DNA of 30,824 nt from Chara braunii (GCA_003427395.1 BFEA01000057.1:2563251-2594074), one strand, 5' to 3'. Shown: positions 18,356 to 27,610, counted from the stretch's first letter. The notes: generated by a model not told the origin, from the sequence alone. Made by a program: numbers and translations.

Positions 18356-18947
18356 AAGCTGGAGTCGGTAACATCTCGCCAAGCCCTCAGCCTATCCCTC
18401 ACCCTATGGATGTGCACACACCCCTTGGTACTTGCTGAGTCCAGTCTGTTTGTCTATTCTTTCTGCATTGAGTCTCTTCTGTCCTAGGTGATAGTACTCT
18501 GTGGATGAAGGATAGGGTCTTGTTGACCAAACCCACACGGGATGAGTAGGGCTAAAAGTTGTGTCTGACGACTCGACTGTCCCGGAGGTGAAACCCTCCC
18601 AAGGACTGGTACTGACCGGCGGGCTGCTCGGTGTGGCACGGTAGGCCTCGAAATCCGAGTTGTGGGTTGCACAACAGACCGTCTAAGTCTTGAGAGACCT
18701 GCTGATCGCGTCATCCTGTCTGCGACATTTAATAATTCCTTAGCAGTTCGGGGGATCTCCTTAAATGCCTCCTCATCAGCAAAGGTCTAGTAGTGACAGC
18801 CATAGTTAGGTCAAGGCTAGAGACCGTAGTTGACAGGATCCCTGTCAGGATTCTGTAAGTCCTTAGATTGATTCAATAGGTTTGTCAGTCAGGGGTCAGA
18901 GTCTAAGTGGTGAGGAGTGGAATCGTTCTGATCGTGCACCTATCACC

Positions 18948-20302
18948 ATGGTTGAGACCCGTAGTGGGATAGACATTAGCCCCTACACCAAGGAGCAGCA
19001 AGAAAAGATGGCCGCCTTAGTGAAAGAGAACAAGGAGAGGAAGGAGCTCTTGAAGCAGGAGAAGTTAAAGGCGATCGCAGAAGAGCAGGCGGCAAAGATG
19101 AAGAAGTTAGAGGAGGAGATGAAGAGAGTTCAACACGTGGAGGAAGAGAGGAGAAAGGCTGTCGAAGAAGCAGCAGCAGCAGAAGAAGAGAAAGAGAGGA
19201 TGCGAATTGAGAGTAGAGAGGGAAGTAGCGGCACGAAAAAGGATACAGACGCTGAGATGGAGAAGAAGATAAGTGAGTGGGTCGCTAATTTATCGTTGGG
19301 AGAAGACGAGGAGGCGGAGTCTTATGTGACTCAGGATGAGAGGGATGCGCTAGCCAGTGAGCTAGCAGCAATGAAGGATCCTATGGAACGGCGAGAAAGG
19401 GAGGAGGAGCAGAAGTTGGCGTGAAAGTTAAGGACGAAGAGGGAGAAGAAGAGGAGGAGAGAGGAAGTGAACAAACTGACCGCAGAGGTGGCAAAGGTGC
19501 AGGAGTGTAGGAAGGAAGTGTTGGCCCAGCCAGATGACAAGGTCAAGTGGGATAAGGTGTTGGGCTACCTAGAGGTACTGAGCACCGCATGGATGGAGGA
19601 GCGCCAAGCGGGTTGGAGCCAAGAGGTAGCCCTGAGTGCCATGCGGTCGGGATTCATAGACTTTGCGGCGAGATCGTCACCCACATTGGGGGCGAAGTCA
19701 GGCAATTGAGGGACAACGTAGGGAAGTTCTGTGAGGGCGCCATTGAAGGTGCCAAAGCAATAGCTGCGGTAGAGGGCGAGGGCAGACCCCGTAAAGAGCC
19801 TGTAAAGCTCTAGTTTCCAGACGCATACGGGAGAAAGAAGGAGGAGAACTTTGACAACTGGGAGGCCAGTGTCAATAGTTATATATATCTACAACACATC
19901 CTGTCAGAGGAACAAGTCCTCGTGGCCTTCCAGGCCCTTCAGGATGAGGCGGCTAGTTTTGCCAGGTCCCTTGCGCGCGCAGCCGGTTGTGAAAACAACT
20001 TGGTTGCATATTCAAGAGTCACCCCCCTTCCTCGAATTTTTAAGCTCCTGAAGGAGCGATTTGCAGATCCAACGAGAGGCGTCAGGGCCTCTGATAAGTT
20101 ACAAACGATCCACTCACGACAGTGGAGGAGTGCAAGGGCACTCAAGGGTACAATGGACGACTTGGTAGCCGTCCCAGACCATGGGGTCACTGAGCCCCAG
20201 TTGGTCCAATTATTTTATCGTGCCATGCCAGAGGCCCTGTGTGGGCATTTCTTTGACAAATCTCAACAGACCAGCATCACTTATGATGCATTGAGTAGAT
20301 AA
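18948..20302 (+). pseudogene. Element C gag: coiled coil and capsid (broken)
   Basis: ATG 18948 in the strong context CACCATGG starts MVETRSGIDISPY. A highly charged Glu/Lys helix of about 130 residues follows and is a likely coiled coil. TGA at 19422-19424 interrupts; the same frame resumes with VNKLTAEVAKVQE to about 19709. After a frameshift the capsid appears (NFDNWEASVNSYIYLQHI, then LVAFQALQDEAASFARSLAR, KLLKERFADPTRG and LVQLFYRAMPEAL), with a further TAG at about 19811. The architecture differs from gag of A and B, which have Pro/Ser-rich heads. The end at 20302 is a frame break before the nucleocapsid. Confidence 0.82.
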
Positions 20303-20885
20303 GTCGTCCTGTATGCCAGTTACTACCTTCTGGCACAAGGACTTAGATAAGGGGAAAAGGTGGAAAGGCCGTACCATCTCAGGCCAGGTGAGGGCCAAGG
20401 ATCACATGATCCTTACGTTAGAGGAAGGTGGTACTGATGAGTGGGGCCTAGAGGAGGAGGACAGTAGTGTGGGACAGGGGAGGTCTTATGCTGCTGTCGC
20501 GGCTGGAGGGAAGCCGCAAGGTAGAGGAGGAGGCCAGGGCCAAAGGAGCCAGGCCATGGGAGGCCGAGGACCGGGCGCACAGGGGGTTGGCGGACAAGGA
20601 AACCACCAAGTGGGAGGTAGGGGTCAGGGTGCCCCGCCAAATCGCCAGGGTTCTAATCGGTCCCCGCAGCGAAGAGGTGGAAGGGCGCCTCAAGGAGGAT
20701 GGCACCCTGGCTTGCCACAGGGCAGGCCCTGGGAAGATTTGGGCTTGGACCAACGCGTATGGCCAGAACGCGTGAACCTGGGTCAGTGCGTATTTTGTGG
20801 TGACCCGGCCCACGTAATTAAATTTTGTCCAGAGTATAAACAGGCCCGTTGGGCTGCCCCGCAGTCAAAAGGCAGCCGACAGTAG
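20303..20885 (+). pseudogene. Element C nucleocapsid with CCHC knuckle
   Basis: The nucleocapsid binds and packages element RNA. The frame from 20313 starts with PVTTFWHKDLDKGKRWKG, then a long Gly/Gln/Arg-rich disordered region (many RGG and GQG), and ends with CVFCGDPAHVIKFCPEY, a perfect CX2CX4HX4C knuckle. It is one frame away from the capsid, so a frameshift near 20300 separates them. Confidence 0.85.
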
Positions 20886-21450
20886 GGGTCGCAATTGCCC
20901 CTACTTTAAGGCCATGTGGAGAAGTGAGCGTGCGCGAACAAGACACTCCCAACCTACATGAGCCTATGGCAAAGGTTGCAGGCCCGTGCCTAGCTAGCTG
21001 TCCAGAGACTGCTTGTGTTAGCGTCTCTTTAGGCACGCCCCTCACATGTGTGGCAAAGAATTAAAGGAGAGGATGCCAGCCTGGGCCAAGATGAAGAAAG
21101 AGAGTAAAGGACAACTGATTTTGGTAGATGTAGAAGTTTTCAGGAGTAGAGTAGGGGCCCTTATAGACTCAGGGGCCACCCGCAGTTATATTAGCCGCAA
21201 AGCGCTGAAAAAGTTAACTATGTAGAGGGAGTCCAGGCGTACTTTCGCCTAGAGAAAGATGGGAAGGTGGAGAAAGTTCTCCATTCCCTAACTCTCCTCG
21301 TACAGGACGACCTTCCTTTCAACGTAGTATTGGGAATGGATTGGGGAGAGGCAGCAGGGGCCACACTCCATTTGAGAGAGCATGACTGTAGGCTCCCTAG
21401 CCCGTCAGGCGAGCTTAAGACTCCCGCCTGTTTCATGTGTCACGTGTAGA
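20886..21450 (+). pseudogene. Element C protease (frameshifted)
   Basis: A linker in one frame leads to TCVAKN (21064), then after a shift to ERMPAWAKM and LVDVEVFRSRVGALIDSGATRSYIS. The D-S-G-A active site is at about 21166-21177. A second frameshift precedes FNVVLGMDWGEAAGA, the C-terminal half of a retropepsin. The active site is intact, unlike that of element A, but the domain cannot be read in one frame. Confidence 0.82.
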
Positions 21451-22282
21451 CAACACCTTGGCACATTGCTGTCTCAGTGCTCCCGCGTTTGCGCGACTAG
21501 TGAAGGAGCAGTTAGAGGACCAGGTCTTTGTAGTTTATGTTAGACCTGTCACTGAGGCCGAGGAAAAGGATAGTTCCACAGATCCAACGATTGCCAAGCT
21601 ACTGGAAGAGTTCAAAGATTTGACTGAGTCACCGACAGGAGTAGTGTCGCGACCCATCCAACACAGGATAGAGATAGAGCTTGGCAGTAGAACTCCTAAG
21701 GGTGCAGTTTATAGGATGTCCCCTAGAGAGTTAGAGGAGTTGCACAAGCAGTTAGACGAGCTCCTCGAAAAAGGTTGGATCAGGCCCAGTTCGTCTCGTT
21801 TTGGAGCACTTGTTTTGTTTATCCTCAAGAAGGAAGGAGAGCTTCATATGTGCATAGACTATAGGGATTTGGATGCGATTACTGTAAAGAATGCTGAACC
21901 GCTGCCCAGGATAGACGATCTATTAGATCGAGTGCAGGGTTGTAAGTATTTCTACAAGATAGACTTGAAGTCCGGTTATCATCAGATAGAGGTCCACCCT
22001 GATGACCAGTACAAGACTGCGTTCCGGACTCGTTATGGGCATTATGAGTTTATAGTGATGCCCTTTGGACTAACTAACGTGCCAGCCACCTTTCAGCGTC
22101 GTATGAATGATTTGTTCAGACCGTGGTTAGACAAGTTTGTGGTAGTCTACTTAGATGATATCGTAGTTTTTAGTAAGACCCTCCAGGAGCATCAAGGTCA
22201 TCTGAGGCAGGTCTTGGAAAAGCTGAAAGAGGCTAACTTCAAGATCAATCCAAAAAAGTGTGAGTGAGCCAAGACACAAGTC
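21437..22282 (+). pseudogene. Element C reverse transcriptase
   Basis: A nearly intact RT. It shows [90 protein letters not shown] and the catalytic VYLDDIVVF. The frame ends at NPKKCE with TGA at 22265-22267; VLYLGH downstream continues in the same coding sense, so TGG to TGA explains the stop. The usual DYRxLN reads DYRDLD here. Confidence 0.92.
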
Positions 22283-23020
22283 TTGTACTTGGGCCACGTA
22301 TTAGATGGAGATGGCATTAAGCCAGAGGACAGTAAGATAGCGTCAATCAGAGATTGGCCGACGCCCCGCAGATTGACAGAATTGCGGTCGTTCGTAGGCC
22401 TAGCTAACTACTATAGAAAGTTCGTGAGGAACTTTTCTACTCTCGTTGCTCCCTTGCGCAGGTTGCTGAAGAAAGAGGCAATCTCGCAATGGGATAAAGA
22501 TTGTACGACTGCGCGAAAGAGATTGAAGCGCGCACTAATAGAGTACCCTGTCCTCAAAGTAGCAGATCCGTCCTTGCCATTTGTCGTCACCACGGACGCA
22601 AGTCAGTATGGAATAGGCGCCGTGTTGCAGCAAGATGACGGCAATGGCTACAGACCCATAGAGTTCATGTCAGCGAGGATGCCCTCTGAGAAGGTCGCTA
22701 CCTCCACGTACGAGAGAGAACTCTACGCTCTCAGGCAGGCTTTAGAGCACTGGAAGCATTACCTGCTTGGGGGGCACTTCAAAATGTATTCTGACCATGA
22801 AACACTTAGATGGTTAAAGACTCAGGCCAAGATGACACCTAAGTTGACTAGGTGGGCCGCAGAGATAGACCAATATGACTTTGAGCTTAAGCCAGCAAAG
22901 GGCAAGTACAACGTAGTTGCGGATGCTCTGAGTAGGAGATCAGACTATTTTGGAGCCATAGTACATTATCTCGATACAGGGAGAGACCTGCAGGAGAAAG
23001 TAAAGCAAGCGTATGCTTAG
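22283..23020 (+). pseudogene. Element C RT connection and RNase H
   Basis: The frame begins at VLYLGHVLDGDGI and shows LRSFVGLANYYRKFV (RT connection), TTDASQYGIGAVLQQ (catalytic Asp), STYERELYALRQAL (Glu), KMYSDHETLRWL (Asp) and ADALSRRSDYF. GAVLQQDDG leads directly into YRPIEFMSARM, so the proline-rich insertion of B and D is absent. It ends with TAG at 23018-23020 and is followed directly by integrase sequence in the same coding sense. Confidence 0.92.
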
Positions 23021-23950
23021 GACCCTATCTATAGCGATCTCCTAAAGAGAGTTAGAAAGGCCCCAGAGACTGAGCCAGATTACCGCACTACAGAGGGATT
23101 ACTGTTTGAGAAGACTAATGTATTTGACCGCCTGTGCGTTCCCGACAACGAAGAGATTCGTAGTTTGATCTTAGGGGAATGCCACGATACTGAGGGACAT
23201 TTCGGTTGGCAAAAGACTTTAGCCAACCTGATGCGTGCGAACACCTCGCCAAGAATGAAGAATGACTGCATAGAGTATGTCCGCAGTTGCAAAGTTTGCC
23301 AGAGGAATAAGACTACTACGCGTGCCCCTCTAGGTCTTCTCAGACCCTTGCCTATTCCGGACCAGCCTGGAGACTCAGTGTCCATAGACTTCATGGACAC
23401 CCAAGTCAAAAGCAGACATGGCAAAAGCCAAGTCATGGTCATAGTTGACCGATTTAGTAAGTATGCAGTTTTTGTTCCTTTGCCTGCAGAGGCACCACAG
23501 ATTTAGTGATACAAAAGTTCTTTGACTTTTGGGTTAGTGAGAATGGAATCCCATTGTCAATAGTTAGCGATAGAGACAGTCATTTCACCGGCCAGAACTG
23601 GCAAGAACTCATAAGAGTCTACGGATCTAAGCTATTGATGTCGCCTGGCCGCCATACAGAGACAAACGGTCAGACATAACAGATGATTAAAATCCTACAG
23701 CAAGTTCTGCGCATGTACATTAGACCCGATCAGATCAACTGGGACGAGATGTTGCCCAAAGTAGCTAGCGCATACAACAACAGCGTGCATTTCTCCACCT
23801 GTCGCACTCCCAATGAGCTACACAAATCCTTTAGACCGCGCAGACCATTCGAAGGACTTAACTGGGATCAGAATCAAGACTACCGCCCGGTACCAGGGAT
23901 TTTGCGATACAGCACGAGAAAGAGTTAGCAACAGTTGTAGAGAACCTCAG
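23021..23950 (+). pseudogene. Element C integrase catalytic region (broken)
   Basis: It shows GECHDTEGHFGWQKT and CKVCQRN (HHCC zinc region), VSIDFMDTQ (first Asp), a break at TAG near 23504 with a frameshift, VSDRDSHFTGQNW (second Asp) and TNGQT followed by TAA where QTEQ is expected, so the catalytic Glu codon itself became a stop (GAA to TAA, 23677-23679). The stretch from 23683 continues with WDEMLPKVASAYNNS and ends in another frameshift near 23900. Confidence 0.88.
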
Positions 23951-24260
23951 GAAGGCCCAACATAGAATGATAGAACAGGCTAATAAGTACCGCCGCTCGT
24001 CGCAGTTTCAGGTAGGCGACTTAGTCTGGGTCAAGGCTAAAAAGTTTGCACCTAAGGAAAACATCTCGCAGAAGCTACTGCGTGCATATCGAGGACCGTG
24101 GCCGGTTCTAGAAGTCAAGGGTGGAGAAGATGGACCGTCCTACACAATAGAAATTCCAGCGCACCTCCACACCTACCCTGTTTTCCATGCCATGTGTCAC
24201 AAGTCAACAATTCCCTTCAAGAAGATCCATGATCCCTCTGGATATGGACGGGAGCTATGA
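23940..24260 (+). pseudogene. Element C integrase C-terminal module
   Basis: The frame reads RKAQHRMIEQANKYRRSSQFQVGDLVWVKAKK in register, then the GPF/Y-like module LLRAYRGPWPVLEV and YTIEIPAHLHTYPVFHAM. The GPF/Y module is a conserved C-terminal part of gypsy integrases. The frame runs to 24260, but the chromodomain is one frame over. Confidence 0.85.
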
Positions 24261-24459
24261 CATTGACGACATTGTAGGTGAAGATGTGTTTAGACCAGGA
24301 GGTAGAGGTTGTCCCCAGAAACAGTATAAGGTCCAGTTTGCGTATCAGGAACCGAAAGACGACCGCTGGTTTACTAGGGCAGAACTTCTAGAAACAGCTC
24401 CCGACATAGTCAGAGCCTATGAACGTGATAAGAAGGGTAAAGGTCCTGCCTTGGACTGA
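24187..24459 (+). pseudogene. Element C divergent chromodomain
   Basis: After a frameshift the coding continues with YDIDDIVGEDVFRPG, YKVQFAYQEP, RWFTRAELLETAPDIVRAYE. The pattern (acidic start, YxVxF strand, aromatic, C-terminal helix with VRAYE) is that of a chromodomain, but the usual V-K-W-K-G-Y is replaced by V-Q-F-A-Y. Chromatin binding may differ from that of B and D. It ends at TGA 24457-24459. Confidence 0.65.
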
Positions 24460-24485
24460 AATATTCTCGGAGCACCTCGAATTTA

Positions 24486-24497
24486 GGACGGCGGGAG
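24486..24497 (+). other. Polypurine tract of element C
   Basis: GGACGGCGGGAG directly before the TG of the right LTR is purine-rich (10 of 12) and in the expected place for priming plus-strand DNA. Confidence 0.6.
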
Positions 24498-25359
24498 TGA
24501 AACAGTTTTCACCTTTTTGCAGTAACAGATGCAGATCCCAGGGCTCGATCCCTAGACCTCACCCTACCCCTGTACAGTATCTGTGTAGTCCTCGAGAGTT
24601 GAACCTGTGACCTGTGTATTCGTAGACANTTGGTAGGTCTGTCATAGGTCCATAGGTAGCANGGGTTCGATNTGTAGATCTATAGAGTAGAAGTCTTAGC
24701 NAGTTCCANAAGTCTAGCTATAGTCCTTCTAGAAGGTCGGCAAGTGGNCAAGTGGTCAAGTGGCGAGTNAAGTGGGTNGACTAAACTGCAGTGCAATCGC
24801 ANTCCAACCTCNGTAGGATAGCAGNGAGTCCACAGNCAGTCAGCGGTAAGGTCCANTCAGTCCCAGTCCGGTCCAGCAAGTACCACGGGGGACTGTGAGC
24901 ACCATGGGCTGATGGCAAAGGGCAGACCAACGAGTTTCCGAAGTATAAATCAAGAGGCAGCGCCCAACCATTCATTCATTCCTGCGTGAGCCATGCGGAA
25001 GCGTTGCCACAGCGACTTGTGCAAGGAGGTCTGCAGTGAGCCCGGAGGACGCAATGGGTGAGAAAGAAGGAGCTTAGTATAGCAATAGGGTAGAGGCAGC
25101 CATAGCTGCCATAGCGGTAGTTAGCCGAAAGTGTGTGTGTGTGTGTGTTTGAGTATTCAGAGTGACGCGTGTGGGATATCCAGGGTGATCCGGTGCATGT
25201 GACCAGTGAGTTGTTTGGGCGCTTTGTCGCCATAGCCAGTTGGAAGTGAACTCGTATCTGGATGCCATATCTTTGAGTTTTGAGTGGGTACATGTCGCCA
25301 GTTTGCTGCGCTGCTGTTTACATGCATGAAAAGTGTGAATAAGAACGAGTCTGATTGCA
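24498..25359 (+). repeat. 3' LTR of element C
   Basis: 862 bp, TG...CA, two bases longer than the left copy in the GT repeat (25131-25148). It contains TATAAAT at 24944-24950 and the same 13 single-base ambiguities as the left LTR. Confidence 0.93.
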
Positions 25360-25363
25360 CTTT
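25360..25363. repeat. Target site duplication of element C, right copy (CTTT)
   Basis: It matches 16690-16693. The terminal A of the LTR makes ACTTT equally possible. Confidence 0.75.
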
Positions 25364-25852
25364 GGGAGAAAAAGGAAGATTTAAATCAAAGAGAAAGAGA
25401 AAAGAAGAAAAACAGAAAAAATTGTGAAGTAGGGGGGGGGGCAAGAGGATGAAAAAGTGATGGAGAAGAGAGAAATAGGGGAGAGAGAGAGAGAGTGAAG
25501 TGGGAGATGGGGGAGATGAGATTAGTAGAAGATGGTGAGTGGGGAGGAGAGGGAGGAAAAAGGTGGTGGGAGATGAGTGAAGAGGGAGGTGGGAGGAGGG
25601 GGGTAGTGGTAGAGTGAGAAGGGATGATTAGATGATGGGGGGGAAGAGAAAAGGGGTTGGGGGAGAGTAGGTTAGTTGAGAGAGATAATACCAGGCTTTT
25701 GGTTGGCCAAGAGCAAAGCACTACCAAGATCCACAGGATCTTGGCCTTCAAGGTGCTGCTGGCCTGATGCCACAGCAATAAAAGATGATGATGATGATGA
25801 TCTAGGGTTGGCTGAGATCTTGATCAGCCACCCTACTGCCACAGTCACACAG

Positions 25853-25868
25853 CCCCCTAGCTAGGGGG
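25853..25868. repeat. 16-bp perfect palindrome, copy 1
   Basis: CCCCCTAGCTAGGGGG reads the same on both strands. AG precedes it and GATCTT-like sequence follows, as in copy 2. Confidence 0.85.
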
Positions 25869-25938
25869 GAATCTTGAGCTGCTGCAAAACTGCTGCTGCA
25901 GCAGTAGAAAAATAGTAAAAAAAAATAATGTGGTGCAG

Positions 25939-25955
25939 CCCCCTAGCCAGGGGGG
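25939..25955. repeat. Near-palindrome, copy 2
   Basis: CCCCCTAGCCAGGGGGG differs from copy 1 by one base in the centre. It is 86 bp downstream, with CAG before it and TCTT after it. Confidence 0.8.
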
Positions 25956-25979
25956 TCTTCAGTCTTTAGAGCAGGCTGC

Positions 25980-26372
25980 CACGTGGCACTGCAAATGGCC
26001 ACGTGCGCAGGCAGCAGCAGCCACAGGGGGAGGGGGGGGGCAAATAGCAGCCCCGCCGCTGCTGCCCTGCTGACCGCTGCTCGCCGGCGGGGGGGGGGGT
26101 AAATAGCTGGCACGCACCTCTTCAACAGCAGCGCGCCACGCTACAAAGCCATACAGACAGTATGGTGAGTGTGTTACAAGGGCAGCTACACACGCACAAG
26201 CCCAACAGCTGCCCGGGTTCAAACCCCGGCAGCAGCAAAATCCCGGATCTTGATAATGTAATCCAGGAGCGAGGCGGGGCGGGGCAGCGTGGCGCGCGCA
26301 CACGTGCGGCGGCCTTGGCCTTGGCGCTTCCCCGCACGCGCTCGTGATGGCACGTGTTTTTTTCGCCACGTG
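25980..26372. promoter_or_regulatory. Cluster of five CACGTG (G-box) motifs
   Basis: CACGTG occurs at 25980, 26000, 26301, 26351 and 26367. This is the core recognised by plant bZIP and bHLH factors. The cluster is 150-540 bp downstream of B's 5' LTR in B's own direction. Confidence 0.45.
26180..26237 (+). other. tRNA T-arm-like hairpin with B-box
   Basis: CCGGG (26213-26217), loop TTCAAAC and CCCGG (26225-26229) have exact tRNA T-arm geometry, and GGTTCAAACCC matches the pol III B-box. An alternative 8-bp stem GGGCAGCT/AGCTGCCC lies at 26180-26187 and 26207-26214. No acceptor partner and no good A-box are visible, so it is not a tRNA gene; it may be a SINE or tRNA fossil. Confidence 0.35.
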
Positions 26373-26506
26373 TCGCTCTCCTGCTGCACCGTTTGTTTTC
26401 CCTCGTTTTCGTCAAAATCCGCTCGAAAAACAGCCAAAACCCCTGGTATCGGGTTTGCTGTTTTCCCTGCTGTGCGGGGTGGTGAGTGGGAGCGGGTAAA
26501 GTTCTT

Positions 26507-26518
26507 GCTCCGATACTA
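26507..26518 (-). other. Primer binding site of element B
   Basis: TAGTATCGGAGC on the minus strand, one base inside the right LTR. It has one mismatch to the 3' end of a tRNA reading GCUCCGAUACCA. This fixes B's direction of transcription as minus. Confidence 0.72.
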
Positions 26519-26519
26519 G

Positions 26520-26828
26520 TGTGGCGGACCCACCAGGGGTGGTGCTCCGCCAGGGATAGAGATGGAGATGGAGGAAGAAGGGGGAGCGAGATGGCACAGT
26601 GCAGCTCCCACGCTAGACTCCAACGCACGTACTCCAAAGTGTGCGGATGTAGAATGAGGCGGAAAACAGACAACAACAGGGGTATACCCCAGCGGACTGA
26701 CGGGACTGGACTGGACTGGCTGGTACCGACAGAGGTACCGCCCTGGACTGGACTGCCCCGAATACAACACAGGCCTCTGAGAACAGGCCAAGGGGCTGGT
26801 CTCACAGGCCAACCAGAGGTCCGCTACA
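26520..26828 (-). repeat. 5' LTR of element B
   Basis: 309 bp with the same TG...CA ends as 8076-8384. The palindrome is reduced to GGGGTATACCCC. In B's sense it starts TGTAGCGGACC and ends GGTCCGCCACA. Confidence 0.95.
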
Positions 26829-26833
26829 GGAAC
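26829..26833. repeat. Target site duplication of element B, right copy (GGAAC)
   Basis: Identical to 8071-8075. Element A's RT sequence continues directly after it. Confidence 0.93.
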
Positions 26834-27608
26834 TCCGCATGTGCACAGACTACCGCGCCTTGAACCGGATCACGATCAAGAACAAGTACCCCCTACCTCG
26901 GATTTCCGAGCTCCTTGATCGTTTCCGTGGAGCCAAGTGCTTTTACCAAGATCGACCTTCGCAGTGGCTTCCACCAGATCCGTATCCGCGAGGAGGACAC
27001 CCACAAGACCGCCTTCCGCTTTCGGTTCGGGCACTACGAGTTCCTCGTGATGCCATTCGGACTCACCAATGCCCCCGCTACCTTCCAATCTACCATGAAC
27101 CACATCTTCCGCAACCTCCTCGAAGTCTGTGTCGTCGTCTACCTTGATGACATCCTTGTCTTCAGCCCCACCTCCGAGTCCCACCTTCAGCACCTCCGCC
27201 AAGTCCTCTCGATCCTCCGAGAGCAAAAATTCTACGCCAAGCTCCACAAATGTACGTTTGCCGCTTCAAGCGTCGAATACCTCGGCCATATTGTCTCCGC
27301 CGAAGGCATCCGTATGGACCCCTCGAAGCCCTCGTCGAGTACCCCCCACCCAAGACCCTCCTCCAACTCCGTTCCTTCCTCGGCCTTGCCAACTATTACC
27401 GCCCGTTCATTCACAACTTTTTCGAGATCTCTTACCCTCTCCACCAACTCACCCACAAGGACGAGCCATTCCATTGGAACAATTGCCGCCAACACACTTT
27501 CGACTTACTCAAGCAAACCATCACCACGACCACTGTACTCAAGATCGCCGACCCCACTCGCCATTTTTATGTCACCACTGACGCCTCCGACTTCGCCATC
27601 AGAGCCGT
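26834..27608 (+). pseudogene. Element A reverse transcriptase (rest) and start of RNase H
   Basis: It continues the RT cut at 8075. Motifs are [84 protein letters not shown] and [14 protein letters not shown] frameshift after GAKCF and another near 27320 (after EGIRMD) break the frame. It ends within RNase H just after the first catalytic Asp, where region F starts at 27609. Confidence 0.9.
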
Positions 27609-27610
27609 TG

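Larger units (their letters stand above)
17567..18947 (+). other. Leader of element C
   Basis: About 1.4 kb between PBS and the gag ATG, without a credible gene. It holds a duplicated (GA)n-GATACAAG module, repeated GCCATAGC octamers, a cluster of TTGACC motifs, and an N gap, so the true length is unknown. Confidence 0.7.
16694..25359 (+). mobile_element. Element C: gypsy retrotransposon nested in the leader of B
   Basis: About 8.7 kb with LTRs at 16694-17553 and 24498-25359, a PBS, a leader with an assembly gap, gag, protease, RT, RNase H, integrase and chromodomain, a purine-rich tract and the second LTR, all on the + strand. Excluding the target duplication it joins two halves of B's leader. 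About 13 substitutions plus one GT-repeat length change separate its LTRs by hand count, so it is younger than B. At least four stops and about seven frameshifts make it inactive. Confidence 0.93.
25364..26506 (-). other. Element B leader, LTR-proximal part
   Basis: No gene here. From the PBS leftward it holds CACGTG motifs, a tRNA-like T-arm, poly-G tracts, two near-identical CCCCCTAG palindromes, a (GAT)n run near 25786-25801, and a purine-rich stretch (25370-25680). It continues at 16689 on the other side of element C. Confidence 0.72.
8076..26828 (-). mobile_element. Element B: complete but inactive gypsy chromovirus, inserted into A and host to C
   Basis: B is bounded by 309-bp LTRs (8076-8384 and 26520-26828), both TG...CA, with GGAAC duplications outside. 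Genes and PBS show that it reads on the minus strand, so the right LTR is the 5' LTR. Without element C it is about 10.1 kb. Hand alignment of the LTRs gives 12 differences in 309 positions (about 96% identity). Gag and pol carry several frameshifts and three stops. Its ~2 kb leader and ~1.1 kb 3' noncoding region are unusually long. Confidence 0.95.
5691..27608 (+). mobile_element. Element A: gypsy retrotransposon, truncated and split by element B
   Basis: A has gag, protease and the RT N-terminus at about 5691-8075, and the rest of RT plus the start of RNase H at 26834-27608. The gap is exactly element B plus one GGAAC target duplication. Both ends of A are missing: the left begins inside gag, the right stops inside RNase H where region F begins. 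Its coding strand is unusually C-rich, with C-ending codons dominant, unlike element C. No LTR of A is visible. Confidence 0.85.

Noticed and set aside
18565-18594. Possible hammerhead (CTGACGA ... GTGAAAC)
   Set aside because: CUGANGA is allowed, but stem II leaves two extra bases before GAAA and no stem I or III was found.
26122-26805. 227-codon minus-strand frame across B's PBS and 5' LTR
   Set aside because: It spans untranslated leader and LTR and has no domain; it is open only because the DNA is G+C-rich.
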